The position numbers and the translations under genes are program-made. From CAVQBP01 sp963740945 (GTDB lineage: Bacteria; Bacteroidota; Ignavibacteria; Ignavibacteriales; Ignavibacteriaceae): a stretch of 64,000 nucleotides of DNA. Position 1 is the stretch's first letter, and every line of letters begins with the position of its first letter. The stretch spans positions 24,523-88,522 of the forward strand of contig CAVUGE010000036.1 in NCBI GenBank assembly GCA_963740945.1. Direction: 5' to 3'. Positions 18,794 through 27,726 of this stretch are shown piece after piece. The notes beneath the pieces are model-generated. The model saw nothing but the letters and a program-made list of their open reading frames with translations, was not told where the DNA came from and made no database searches.

Positions 18794-20035
18794 ATGAAAC
18801 CAAAACTAACTATCGATGAACTAATAGCCAAAGTGATGGCTGAACTGGAAAGACTGAAATATTCCGGGAACTCGTGTTGTAAATTCCGTAGCTTTTACAA
18901 AAAGTTTAGTGTTTTTGCCAAGGAAAATAATGAAGTTTATTTTTCAGAAGAATTGGGCGGGAGATTCTTAAAAGAAAAGTACAACTGCAGTATTAACTAT
19001 TATACTGAGGCCATACCCAAGCGATATAGAGATCTTATTAGAAAAATACGGGTCTTGGGTGATTATCAACTTCATAACGTGATATTCCGAAAAATGATTA
19101 AAAAGCCAGGATTCATAAAACCTCCCCAATTTGAAAAAGAGCTTGCAGCTTACGAAAGAGAATGCGAAAGCAAGGATTATTCTAAAAGAGGATTACCTTC
19201 GCGGATGCAGCGTTTGTTTTTTTTCATAGATTATCTTAATAACAGAGGGTTACAGAATGTAAATAGTATTACTCCTCAGATAATATCCGATTATGTTAAA
19301 GCAATCTACTGGCATCACGAAAAAAGTATCTCATCGATATTGACAGCACTTAGAGTATTTCTAAGGTTTCTCTACCTAAATAAATACATAGATGAAGACC
19401 TAAGCTTAAAAGTCCCCCACCAGAAAAAGTATTATTATCCTCCTGTTCCTTCTGTGTGGAATAAGGAAGATGTAATCCGGATGTTGGAAAGTATTGACAG
19501 AGGAAATCCAACCGGGAAAAGAGATTATGCTATACTGCTGCTGGTTACCAAGCTTGGCATAAGGGCAGGTGATATAAGGTCATTGACCCTATCCGATTTA
19601 AATTGGCAGTCAAAATCCATAGAGATAAGACAGAATAAAACGAAGAATGCCGTTAGTTATCCTATTTTGAATGACATAGGCTGGGCCTTGATTGATTATC
19701 TGAAAAACGCTCGTCCAATAAGTAATTCACCCTTTGTTTTTTTAAGGATGACTGCTCCCTACGAAGCATTTGCAGAAACTGTCAGCCTTCATAATATCAT
19801 AACAAAATATACTAGAGCTTCAGGAATTACTTTTCCAAAAGATCAAAGGCACGGATTACATTCTCTCCGTCATACACTTGCCAGTACTTTGCTTGAAAAT
19901 CAAATACCACTGCATGTAATCTCCGAAATCCTTGGACATGTCAATTCCAAATCTACAATGATCTATCTTCATACATCACTTGAAGGATTGCGGTTATGTG
20001 CTCTTGATCCGGAGGAGGTGTTTTACGATGTCTAA
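18794..20035 (+). CDS. RIT tyrosine recombinase 1
   Basis: First of three recombinases, 413 residues from ATG 18794 (an in-frame GTG at 18782 would add four). The C-terminal catalytic domain shows the Arg in 'KLGIRAGDIRSL', the H-x-x-R box 'LHSLRHTLAST' and 'LGHVNSKSTMIYLH' with the Tyr nucleophile. The N-terminal half is a helical DNA-binding region with several basic stretches. It overlaps the next gene by 8 bp. In RIT elements all three proteins are thought to act together in movement; individual roles are not known. Confidence 0.9.
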   Translation: MKPKLTIDELIAKVMAELERLKYSGNSCCKFRSFYKKFSVFAKENNEVYFSEELGGRFLKEKYNCSINYYTEAIPKRYRDLIRKIRVLGDYQLHNVIFRKMIKKPGFIKPPQFEKELAAYERECESKDYSKRGLPSRMQRLFFFIDYLNNRGLQNVNSITPQIISDYVKAIYWHHEKSISSILTALRVFLRFLYLNKYIDEDLSLKVPHQKKYYYPPVPSVWNKEDVIRMLESIDRGNPTGKRDYAILLLVTKLGIRAGDIRSLTLSDLNWQSKSIEIRQNKTKNAVSYPILNDIGWALIDYLKNARPISNSPFVFLRMTAPYEAFAETVSLHNIITKYTRASGITFPKDQRHGLHSLRHTLASTLLENQIPLHVISEILGHVNSKSTMIYLHTSLEGLRLCALDPEEVFYDV

Positions 20036-21005
20036 AGAAATTATTTATAAAAGTATTTTTGCTGAATTAATAACCGGATATATTGAGGAAAATAGGGCGG
20101 TGGGTTATAAATATTTAAAAGCTTCCTCCCTTTTGAAACAGTTTGACACTTTGGTCTATACAGAACAATGGACCGAAATGAAACTATCAAAGCAATTGGT
20201 ATTGCTATTCACAGAAAAAAGGCCCAATGAAACAGTAACTAACAGATGCAACAGGATCTCAATAATACGCGGCTTTGCAAAATATTTGGTACGGCTCGAT
20301 TTTGAGGCATATATTTTTCCGCATGGTACAGTTACTGTTGATAGATACTCTTATGTTCCTTACATTTTTTCGAAAACAGAACTAAAGAATATTTTTAAGA
20401 TATGTGACAATTATCCCGTTTCTATTGCTTCTCCCAACCGGCATCTGATGCTTCCACTTCTGTTCCGAATGTTATACGGGTGTGGTTTGCGTATTTCTGA
20501 AGCATTAAAATTAAAACTTAATGATGTTGACTTAAAGAAAGGAACTTTATTTATACATGAGGCGAAATTTGGGAAAGAAAGGATTATCCCAATGGCAGCA
20601 ACACTTACAGAACGATGTCGTAAGTATACAGATAAAGTCCACAATCTGGAGTCTTGTAATCCTTTCTTTTTCCCTTCTCCCTTCGGTGGGTATTATGATG
20701 AAAGTACTATATATGGTTGGTTTAGAGATATACTCTGGAAGGCTGGGATCTCTCATACTGGAAAAGGTCCGCGACTACATGATATTAGGCATACGTTCTC
20801 TGTTCATTGCTTAAAGAAATGGGTGTTAAATAAAGGTGACCTTACCAGTCTTCTTCCATATCTTTCCGCATATCTCGGTCATGTTGATTTAAGAGGTACG
20901 CAGCATTATCTGAGACTGACTGCTGACTTATATCCGGATATTATTGCTTTGGTGGAGCAGAACTTTTCGTTTTTAATACCGGAGGTACCCCATGAAGCAG
21001 ACTGA
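20028..21005 (+). CDS. RIT tyrosine recombinase 2
   Basis: Second recombinase, 325 residues. I chose ATG 20028 (MSKEIIYKSIFAELI) because a strong GGAGGAGG lies just upstream and the ATG overlaps the stop of the first gene; the longer frame from TTG 19980 reads through gene 1 sequence. Catalytic boxes: 'YGCGLRISEALKL', 'LHDIRHTFSVHCL' and 'LGHVDLRGTQHYLR' with Tyr. It overlaps the third gene by 14 bp, so translation of all three is coupled. Confidence 0.9.
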   Translation: MSKEIIYKSIFAELITGYIEENRAVGYKYLKASSLLKQFDTLVYTEQWTEMKLSKQLVLLFTEKRPNETVTNRCNRISIIRGFAKYLVRLDFEAYIFPHGTVTVDRYSYVPYIFSKTELKNIFKICDNYPVSIASPNRHLMLPLLFRMLYGCGLRISEALKLKLNDVDLKKGTLFIHEAKFGKERIIPMAATLTERCRKYTDKVHNLESCNPFFFPSPFGGYYDESTIYGWFRDILWKAGISHTGKGPRLHDIRHTFSVHCLKKWVLNKGDLTSLLPYLSAYLGHVDLRGTQHYLRLTADLYPDIIALVEQNFSFLIPEVPHEAD

Positions 21006-22014
21006 TTTTGCAAGAATGCTGACTCGCTTTTTATCCGATTATCTTCCGGGACAGCGCAACCTCAGCACCAATACAATAAAATCCTACCGGGATACGTTCA
21101 AACAACTCCTAATATTTTTTGATACAGAACTTAAAGTCAAACCGGAACAGCTTACCTTTAATAAAATAAAAGTAAAAACAATTAGAGATTTTCTACAATG
21201 GATTGAAAAAACACATAATGTAAGTATCAATACCCGTAACCAGAGACTTGCAGCAATACACAGTTTCTACAGATATACCCAATCAGAAGAACCAACAATC
21301 CTGTTAGAATGTCAAAAAATTTTAGGTATACCATTTAAGAAGAGAGAAAAAAAGATAATTGAATATCTACCACAAGAAAGTATGAAGTACATTTTAGAGC
21401 AGCCGGATACTACCATCAAAAGAGGCCGCCGTGATTTAACAATAATGACCACTCTTTATGATACGGGGGCAAGGGTACAAGAATTAATTGACTTAACGAC
21501 AGGCGATATAAGATTAACAAAACCTGCCACAATATTATTAACCGGCAAAGGAAACAAAAAAAGATGCGTTCCTATTATGGAAAAAACACGACTTCTACTG
21601 GAGAGTTACATGAAGGAAAATCGACTTTGTGAAAACGGAAATCAAGTCCATCCTTTCTTTTTTAATAGTCGAAGACATCCATTTACAAGACCCGGTATAA
21701 CATATATCCTGGAAAAATATTTGAAACAGGCTAAGGAATCCCATTCTGATATTTTTTTCCCTAAATGTCTTCATCCTCATATGATAAGACATACCAAAGC
21801 AATGCATTTGTTAGAAGCCGGTGTAAACCTAATATATTTAAGAGATTTATTAGGACATGTAAATGTTACTACAACAGAAATCTATCTTAGAGCAAATATG
21901 GAAGTAAAAAGAAAAGCATTGGAATCTACGTATATGGAGATTGTGAAAAAGGATATACCTGTTTGGCAGGAAGATACAGACCTATTGAACTGGCTTCAGG
22001 ATTTATGCAGTTAA
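20992..22014 (+). CDS. RIT tyrosine recombinase 3
   Basis: Third recombinase, 340 residues, starting at ATG 20992 after a GGAGG box and inside the end of gene 2. It has a SAM-like N-terminal core-binding domain (residues about 5-110, 'NTIKSYRDTFKQLLIFF') and a catalytic domain with 'DTGARVQELIDL', 'LHPHMIRHTKAMHLLEAG' and 'LGHVNVTTTEIYLR'. The right terminal repeat begins 58 bp after its stop. Confidence 0.9.
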   Translation: MKQTDFARMLTRFLSDYLPGQRNLSTNTIKSYRDTFKQLLIFFDTELKVKPEQLTFNKIKVKTIRDFLQWIEKTHNVSINTRNQRLAAIHSFYRYTQSEEPTILLECQKILGIPFKKREKKIIEYLPQESMKYILEQPDTTIKRGRRDLTIMTTLYDTGARVQELIDLTTGDIRLTKPATILLTGKGNKKRCVPIMEKTRLLLESYMKENRLCENGNQVHPFFFNSRRHPFTRPGITYILEKYLKQAKESHSDIFFPKCLHPHMIRHTKAMHLLEAGVNLIYLRDLLGHVNVTTTEIYLRANMEVKRKALESTYMEIVKKDIPVWQEDTDLLNWLQDLCS

Positions 22015-22072
22015 ATATTATGGAAAGATTTTCATTAGAAAACCTCTAAAACTTATGTGTTTATCTGAAAAT

Positions 22073-22128
22073 CTTTCCATAAGCAAAAACTTTCGATAAT
22101 TTCCGTTATGGAAAGCTTTCCATAATGG
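22073..22128 (-). repeat. RIT right terminal inverted repeat
   Basis: Mirror image of 18639-18694 with one mismatch, ending in the same 26-bp perfect palindrome. The 9 bp beyond it (AAAGGAAAG) do not continue the ATPase gene that the left end interrupts. Confidence 0.92.
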
Positions 22129-22334
22129 AAAGGAAAGAGAAAAGTATTTTTCTGAAAGAGGGGAAAGAAAACGGGAGAGATGAAAGACAGGCATACACTT
22201 ATTTGATGAAAGAAGCTTCTGACACTATTATCGATTGGTATAATACAACTAAAGGAAAAGACTTATTTGGACTTTATAATAAATTCAAAGACTTAAATAC
22301 AAAACGGGATAACTTGATTAATAGAATAAAATAA
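22125..22334 (+). CDS. Small hypothetical protein beside the RIT element
   Basis: 69 residues, charged and helical, from an ATG that lies in the last bases of the RIT right repeat. The start is therefore supplied by the transposon and the original gene may have begun elsewhere. It ends 3 bp from the stop of the convergent small gene at 22338. No recognised family. It may be a fragment fused to the transposon end. Confidence 0.3.
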   Translation: MERKEKSIFLKEGKENGRDERQAYTYLMKEASDTIIDWYNTTKGKDLFGLYNKFKDLNTKRDNLINRIK

Positions 22335-22337
22335 AAG

Positions 22338-22544
22338 TTAATAGTGTTTCCTAAATAACGGTTTATCTGGGGTTAGCAAGAGGATTGCCTCCTTAATCAT
22401 ATTTTCGTGATCGGCTACTCTTTCGGGATCTAATTTATTAGTTAAAACACCTTCCTCAATAAGTGTTACAATATATTGGAATTTGTGTCCATGTTCCACT
22501 TGCTTATTAATAAATTCTTCCACAAAATGAACTTTATCTAGCAA
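22338..22544 (-). CDS. Small hypothetical protein
   Basis: 68 residues, acidic and helical ('MLDKVHFVEEFINKQVEHG'), with no recognised domain. It runs leftward toward the RIT element, the same direction as the truncated ATPase, so the two may once have been neighbours in one leftward operon. Composition looks like a real protein and not a shadow frame. Confidence 0.45.
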   Translation of the reverse strand: MLDKVHFVEEFINKQVEHGHKFQYIVTLIEEGVLTNKLDPERVADHENMIKEAILLLTPDKPLFRKHY

Positions 22545-23067
22545 AATTGTAATATAGAGTTCTACCGCGACTTTTTGTTTTATCGTTTTTAAAATAGATA
22601 ATTAATTTGCTTAATAGGGAATTATATTTTTTCTGTAACAAGCACTCCCCGAAAATCTTCATTTTTAATTCAAGAATAGAAGATTTTCAAATACAATATA
22701 GTAAATGATAAGGTGAGATGTAAATAATGATAACAATTAAAAATAATAAATTAAAAATTCTAATTAGAGCAGGTTTATTTCAAAACTTCGAAACCATTTG
22801 AAAGTAACATTTGATTGGGAAATCTTTTTGATGCTTCGTATCGAATTGCAAGATAAAATTTTGATGAAAAATATGAAAGATAAGAAAAATGTGAAAATCG
22901 CTTTTAAGGGGTGGAATTTTAAAAAGTAGGGGTAGGTATAGGCTTAAGTAAAATTAAGTGGTCTGGAAGCGAAAAAATGGCTGAAAACCTACGCTATTTC
23001 GTAGGGAATTTTGGGGTTGAGTAATGAAAAAGTTGAACAGGAATGTTTTGATTGGTTGAAATGTTAA
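22545..23067. other. Gene-free gap with a block repeated at 28.2 kb
   Basis: No convincing ORF. The segment 22926-23030 ('GGGGTAGGTATAGGC...GCGAAAAAATGG...AAAACCTACGCTATTT') recurs in diverged form at about 28170-28265. The piece just before it, 'AAATCGCTTTTAAGGGGTGG' at about 22895, recurs at about 45241. These look like scraps of a dispersed non-coding repeat. Confidence 0.45.
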
Positions 23068-24537
23068 TTATTCATTTAATTCTTCCAGAAGCTCTTTACC
23101 TTTTTCTGTGGTAATATATTTTTGTTTTGAACTTTTAGGTTTACCGGGAATAGTCATTGTAATTAACTTCATTTCAATTAACGGATTAAGGAATTTCTTT
23201 TTGAATTTTGTCCTATCTTTCCATTCAAACTTTTTCATTAATTCAAATACCGGCTGCGGTAAGACACATGTTTGCAGAATAATTTCAACTTGCTGCCGAC
23301 TTAGTGCTGACTTAGTGCCGACTTGGTGCCAACTTAGTGCCGGCTTAGTGTTAACTTTCACTTGGTCCTTAGCTTGTTGAAAGTCCTTTTTAATAACTTG
23401 AACCTGGAATGACAGACCGGGTTCCAAAATTTTTGATTCTAATTCCGGATATTCTTCCAATGCAAGGAAAAATTTTCTAAAACCGGTGCCCCATTGTTCT
23501 ATTAATTTCATTTCTTTGAAAATAGGTGCAAGTATACGGTTTCTTATTTCAGATTGACCGCTTGAAAGATTTTCAATATCAATACCCAATGGAAGTGTTC
23601 CGGGGCTGGTTATTTCAATCATATCATCAAAGATAGCAACTTTAATATCTCTGCCAAGCTGAGAATAATCTCGATGAATAATTGCGTTTATAATTAGTTC
23701 TCTTAACGCTGACAGCGGATATTCCCATCTTTCTTCACGGTATACCAAGCCTATGGTAGAGCTTTTATGGATATTTTTTTGAATGAAGTGCATTACTTCA
23801 TCAGGTTGTGCATATACAGGCGACTCGACCGAAGCAGAGTCCAAAGTTTCATTTGTTTTTGTACCTTTAAATCTTGCACATTCAATTTTAGCATATGGAA
23901 AGAATTTATTTTTAAGATTTAATCCGGAAAGCAAGACGGCAGCATTGGTAGGAATATATTTATTCTCTTCTTTATGCAGCAAACCTAATTTAGATAAATC
24001 AGCTTTATTAATGGTTTTCTTTGTAAATTTTTTATAGGCTTTTATGAAGCTAGTAAGCATTAAATCTTTTTCGTTAAGCTCATAAACCGGTATTGAATCA
24101 AAAGAAATATTTCTGCGGCGTCTTTCAAGTTCTCTAATAACATCATAATCCGCTAACCGGTTGGTGGAACCAACCCTGATATACGTCCCTTTTTCAAAAC
24201 CGGCATTTTTTATATAGTAGGGTGATTGCATACCCGGATAAATGGTAATCTTAATTATGTATTTATTATTAACATTTATGAATGCAATATTAAATGAAAT
24301 AAGAGGGGCACAATTTTCATAAAGCCTGCTGCTTATTTTTTCTTCAAGCTTCATTATTTCGCTTTCTTTAAAACCTATAACCTTACGCGGTTTTTCCGAA
24401 ACACCAAGATAAATATCTCCGCCGGCAGAGTTACTGAAAGCAATAGCAGTCCTTTCAAGTTTATCGTCTACTGGAATATTTTGTTTGAATTCGAGTCGTC
24501 TATCTTCCGGTTTTTTTATGATTTCTTCAATGTCCAT
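23068..24537 (-). CDS. AlbA_2 (Schlafen-type) regulator with GHKL ATPase-like domain
   Basis: A 489-residue member of the ATP-binding AlbA_2 family often annotated as 'transcriptional regulator' or RecG-like. The N-terminal AlbA_2/Schlafen domain (about 1-120) shows 'EDRRLEFKQNIP', 'AFSNSAGGDIYLGV' and 'KGTYIRVGSTNRLA'. A HATPase_c_4 domain (about 250-370) carries 'ALRELIINAIIHRDYS' and 'WGTGFRKFF'; a winged helix ends the protein. I start at ATG 24537 (MDIEEIIKK), where family similarity begins; an upstream in-frame ATG at 24579 would add 14 residues. Residues near 400-425 are a short repeat (KPALSWHQVGTKSALSRQQV) encoded by a 12-bp tandem repeat at 23293-23352. These genes are common in mobile elements; the target is unknown. 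Confidence 0.8.
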   Translation of the reverse strand: MDIEEIIKKPEDRRLEFKQNIPVDDKLERTAIAFSNSAGGDIYLGVSEKPRKVIGFKESEIMKLEEKISSRLYENCAPLISFNIAFINVNNKYIIKITIYPGMQSPYYIKNAGFEKGTYIRVGSTNRLADYDVIRELERRRRNISFDSIPVYELNEKDLMLTSFIKAYKKFTKKTINKADLSKLGLLHKEENKYIPTNAAVLLSGLNLKNKFFPYAKIECARFKGTKTNETLDSASVESPVYAQPDEVMHFIQKNIHKSSTIGLVYREERWEYPLSALRELIINAIIHRDYSQLGRDIKVAIFDDMIEITSPGTLPLGIDIENLSSGQSEIRNRILAPIFKEMKLIEQWGTGFRKFFLALEEYPELESKILEPGLSFQVQVIKKDFQQAKDQVKVNTKPALSWHQVGTKSALSRQQVEIILQTCVLPQPVFELMKKFEWKDRTKFKKKFLNPLIEMKLITMTIPGKPKSSKQKYITTEKGKELLEELNE

Positions 24538-25041
24538 TGGGTCGAAAAAAATTAAGTTTTTGTTTGGAAAAGGTATCACATTGTAATAATTGTTGCAAAT
24601 AAAACTTAAGAAAGGTTGAATAAATTATATAATCGATGTTAGTAGGAAAAGTTGAAATATTTTTTATTTATTTCAAAAAAAGTTTAAGCAGGTGGTCAAT
24701 TTATATTTTGAATTTAAAAATGAATGAATTATTTTCTTGTTCAAATATTAGAGATTATGAAGAGGACAAACAGTGAGATTTTAGTAATATTTTAGTTAAA
24801 CTGCAAAAAAATAGGGGAAGACCCCAGTTCGGACTTACTATAGAATTTTAGTGCCGGTCTTTTAATTTTCCATAAATAATTGGAATGAAATAAAAGTCCC
24901 CAGAGAGGGCCTAGGACTTTCTTTTCTTTTACCGGAGATGCCTTCACATTCAATAGTCTGATTTCAGGTTAATATTTTAATTATTTAGGTGAATTGTCTT
25001 TTGGATAGTTCATGCTTCCGGATATTTATGTCCGGGGAATA

Positions 25042-25115
25042 AGATTACAAGATTACAAGATTACAAGATTACAAAATTACAAGATTAGATTACAAAATTG
25101 CAAAATTACAAGATT
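25042..25115 (+). repeat. GATTACAA octamer tandem repeat
   Basis: About nine imperfect copies of the 8-mer AGATTACA / AAATTACA in a row. The surrounding 24580-25282 gap has no other recognisable feature apart from a low-complexity AT background. A second, shorter array of the same unit lies at 28280-28317. Confidence 0.8.
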
Positions 25116-25282
25116 TATTTATGAGTAAGAGAGCTAAGGTTTTAACAAAAAATAAGTTTTAGGATTCATATAAAAAATTAGAAATAATACCAGGATGTAA
25201 GAAGGTAAAGGTATGGAGTTTATTTTTTTAACAAAACAAGAAGAATATAGTTTGAACGGCTGTTTATTTAATTGTTTTTGTT

Positions 25283-25831
25283 ATGTCCTGTAAAAGTTGT
25301 ATTAAAATAAAAAGTCATCTAAAGCTTAACGAAGATCCCGAATATTATATAGAGTATGAAGTAAACTCCAGCGACAATAGTGAAATAAAACATGGTATTG
25401 ATAAGATAAAACAGATACATAATGAAATAATTGAAGAAGCAGTAAAAAATGGTGAGATAAAAAAAGCAGGGGGACAGGAGAAAGATAACGAGACTGAGTT
25501 TGGTGATGGTGAACTAATACAACTAAAGTCTATTTCTCCAGTTATTGTAAGATTATATGAGGCTATGAAAGAAAGTGAAATAATATCATTAACAACAACG
25601 GTAAAACAATTTGTTAATCTGCATTTTAGAAAGGTTCACGATAAGGCGTATTTTGAAAGATATTATAATTCAACAAAGCACCGGATTAAGACAGATGAAA
25701 GTTCGTCAAATAGTCCGGAGCTAATAAAATATGTAAAGATAATAATTGAATCGAGTTTTAAGAAGAAAAGGTATGTGCTGTATGAATTGCGTGATTTTAT
25801 AAATCAATTAATAAAAAGATATGGATATTAA
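25283..25831 (+). CDS. Hypothetical island protein
   Basis: 182 residues, no signal peptide, no membrane segment. It has a Cys pair at the N-terminus (MSCKSC), an acidic middle and a basic helical C-terminus ('FKKKRYVLYELRDFINQLIKRYGY'), which could bind nucleic acid. I recognise no family. It stands alone between two repeat-rich gaps, oriented with the integrase and primase-helicase downstream, so an accessory replication or regulation role is possible but unproven. Confidence 0.5.
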   Translation: MSCKSCIKIKSHLKLNEDPEYYIEYEVNSSDNSEIKHGIDKIKQIHNEIIEEAVKNGEIKKAGGQEKDNETEFGDGELIQLKSISPVIVRLYEAMKESEIISLTTTVKQFVNLHFRKVHDKAYFERYYNSTKHRIKTDESSSNSPELIKYVKIIIESSFKKKRYVLYELRDFINQLIKRYGY

Positions 25832-26016
25832 TTGCTCATTTCTGTATTGCCCCCTTCCACGAAGGGGAAACTATTTCTTTGACCTTTCAATTCAAAAGTG
25901 AAAAATCTTTTACCATTAGAGAAAAACCGATAAACCGGTTGAAGTAAGGATGCTGCGGGTTTTGAGGTTAACAGTTAAATCTTGTTTATTAACGTTTAGC
26001 TTATGAGTTTTAAAAA

Positions 26017-26038
26017 CATGATATCATGAATATCATGA
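26017..26038. promoter_or_regulatory. Palindromic operator candidate
   Basis: CATGATATCATG is a perfect 12-bp palindrome, followed directly by a second ATATCATGA half-site, 56 bp before a small ORF with a good Shine-Dalgarno. It is the kind of site a repressor or excisionase would bind upstream of the integrase module. Confidence 0.4.
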
Positions 26039-26093
26039 ATTTTTATTTTGATTTTTATTTTATTAGTACTCCAAAAAGAAAGGAGTATCTGCA

Positions 26094-26411
26094 ATGTATA
26101 GAAATCAAATCCTGTTGAATCCAGCAGAGGTGGGGAGATTATATAGGGGAAATGATGATAAGTTATTAACCCCAATTGAAACCACACCGTATTTAATCAT
26201 TTCAAGTTCACATCATAATAATTTAAAGAGGCAGAGGCAGAAGGCGAGGAGAAGAGAGACGGGGAAACGGGAGACGAAGAGCCGGAAAGATGGAGAGATG
26301 TTGAGACGGAGAGACGTGGAAACGGGGAATCGAAGAAACCGAAGAAAAACCACATTGAGTAAAAGATGTCTGTCTGACAATAAACAACAAACCATAGACA
26401 ATAAACAATAA
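26094..26411 (+). CDS. Small ORF with minisatellite tail, doubtful
   Basis: AAAGGAG lies about 10 bp upstream of ATG 26094, and the first 40 residues ('NQILLNPAEVGRLYRGNDDK') look like normal protein. From about 26221 the frame runs through a purine-rich GAGACGG-type minisatellite, giving an Arg/Lys/Glu-rich tail that is probably not selected. It may be the 5' end of a genuine small gene upstream of the integrase whose end was overwritten by the repeat. Confidence 0.3.
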   Translation: MYRNQILLNPAEVGRLYRGNDDKLLTPIETTPYLIISSSHHNNLKRQRQKARRRETGKRETKSRKDGEMLRRRDVETGNRRNRRKTTLSKRCLSDNKQQTIDNKQ

Positions 26412-26478
26412 TCGTTAAATTATAATTACCAAGGGAAATAATAAGGGAAATAACCAGGGAGATTAAAAGAGGGATATA

Positions 26479-27723
26479 ATGGAAGGGATATCAAATTTAT
26501 TAAAAAAATTAAGTGTTGAAGATGTTGAAAAGCTGAAGGCTTTAATGTCTATAATACCGGAAGCAGCATCCAAAGAAATTGTAACCTTAAGAGTTTTTGC
26601 AGAAGAGTACCGGATTCTAATCCAAAATAATAGATCTGTTTCTTATCTACATTCAGTAAATATTGCACTAAATTATTTTTTAGAATTTTCCGGACCTCAA
26701 ACACCTATCAACAGCATTTCATTAAAAGAGATTGAATCATTTATAATGTCTCTGAAGAAAAAAGTTAAGAAGGGCTATGCTGTATATTACCGGAATCTTA
26801 AGTCTGCTTTTAATAAAGCTAAAGACTGGGGTTACGTAAAGGAGAATTATTTCACAAAGATAAAATTACCCAAAATGCAAAAGTTAGCACCAATATTTAT
26901 CGACAGCGATGAGCTGGCAAGAATCAATGAACAAATAAATAATGATATCGTCAGAGATTTTGTTACGATAGGTTTTTATACAGGAATGAGGCTGAATGAA
27001 ATTGTAAATCTGAAATGGAAGAATGTAAATCTTGACACGCGGATTATTACGGTGGGGGATGAAGAGTTTACTACAAAGGGAAGGAATCAAAGATTCATTC
27101 CGATTTGTGATGAGGCGATGGAGGTGTTGAAAAGAAGGAAGAAGGTGGTAGGTGGTGGGTTGTTGGAGGTTGAAAAGCCGGAGAACAGAGGCCAGAGAAC
27201 AGATGTTCCCGCTAGAAGCGGGACAGGCAGAAGTCAGAAGGCAGAGAACGGAGATCTGAAGGCAAAGAACAGAAGTCAGAAGGCAGAGGGCAGATGTCAG
27301 AAGGAAGAGAGCGGAAGTCAGAAGTCTGGGAGAGAACATGAGGTGATTGTTTATCATATAAAGAAAGATAGCCCCGAAGGTTATGTGTTTTGTAAGGAAG
27401 ATGGGGAAAAGTTTACGGGAGATTATTTTTCAAGAAGGTTTAAGCGAGCTTGTAGAGCTGCGGGTATGGATAAGTCAATTCACTTTCATTCGCTCAGGCA
27501 TAGTTTTGCTTCGAACTTAGCGCAACAGGGTGTATCGCTTTATGTAATTAAAGAGCTGCTGGGACATTCTTCTGTTTCTACTACTGAAATTTATTCGCAT
27601 TTGAATTTGGAAACGTTAAAGGAAGCGATAAGTGTACTAGATGGTCCTCAAGAAAAACAAGCGCAATTGTCGATGTCAAAAACATCGGGATTACATTTAA
27701 TTGATCAGAAAAAAATGGAGTGA
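26479..27723 (+). CDS. Tyrosine integrase with internal repeat insertion
   Basis: A 414-residue site-specific integrase. The SAM-like core-binding domain covers about 30-135 ('SVNIALNYFLEFSGPQTPIN'). The catalytic domain has 'GFYTGMRLNEIVNLKW' (Arg I), 'IHFHSLRHSFASNLA' (H-x-x-R) and 'LLGHSSVSTTEIYSHLN' (Tyr). Between the first Arg and the H-x-x-R box lies an extra, charged, low-complexity stretch of about 60 residues (about 222-290) encoded by a minisatellite; the normal strand hairpin resumes at 'HEVIVYHIKKDSPEGYVF'. The start has AGAGGG upstream. The small gene at 27727 follows after 3 bp. No att site of its own was found, so it may belong to an older layer of the island. Confidence 0.85.
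   Translation: MEGISNLLKKLSVEDVEKLKALMSIIPEAASKEIVTLRVFAEEYRILIQNNRSVSYLHSVNIALNYFLEFSGPQTPINSISLKEIESFIMSLKKKVKKGYAVYYRNLKSAFNKAKDWGYVKENYFTKIKLPKMQKLAPIFIDSDELARINEQINNDIVRDFVTIGFYTGMRLNEIVNLKWKNVNLDTRIITVGDEEFTTKGRNQRFIPICDEAMEVLKRRKKVVGGGLLEVEKPENRGQRTDVPARSGTGRSQKAENGDLKAKNRSQKAEGRCQKEESGSQKSGREHEVIVYHIKKDSPEGYVFCKEDGEKFTGDYFSRRFKRACRAAGMDKSIHFHSLRHSFASNLAQQGVSLYVIKELLGHSSVSTTEIYSHLNLETLKEAISVLDGPQEKQAQLSMSKTSGLHLIDQKKME
27181..27330 (+). repeat. In-frame minisatellite inside the integrase gene
   Basis: Degenerate 15-22-bp units around 'CAGAAGGCAGAGAACGGA' repeat about six times without breaking the frame. A small hairpin, TCCCGC...GCGGGA, sits near its start at about 27208-27224. Confidence 0.75.
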
Positions 27724-27726
27724 AAG

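Larger units (their letters stand above)
18639..22128. mobile_element. RIT element (recombinase in trio)
   Basis: Three overlapping tyrosine recombinase genes on one strand are framed by 56-bp terminal inverted repeats that match at 55 of 56 positions (18639-18694 and 22073-22128). This is the defining layout of RIT elements. Total length is 3490 bp. The outermost 26 bp of each repeat, CCATTATGGAAAG plus its mirror, form a perfect palindrome, a likely recombinase-binding site. No target duplication is obvious. The left edge cuts an ATPase gene at its P-loop. Confidence 0.92.

Noticed and set aside
25042..25115. Possible CRISPR array
   Set aside because: The unit is only 8 bp, has no spacers of constant length, and no cas gene is in the window.
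26884..27357. Minus-strand ORF of 157 residues inside integrase 2
   Set aside because: Antisense shadow produced by the minisatellite and the conserved integrase sequence on the other strand.
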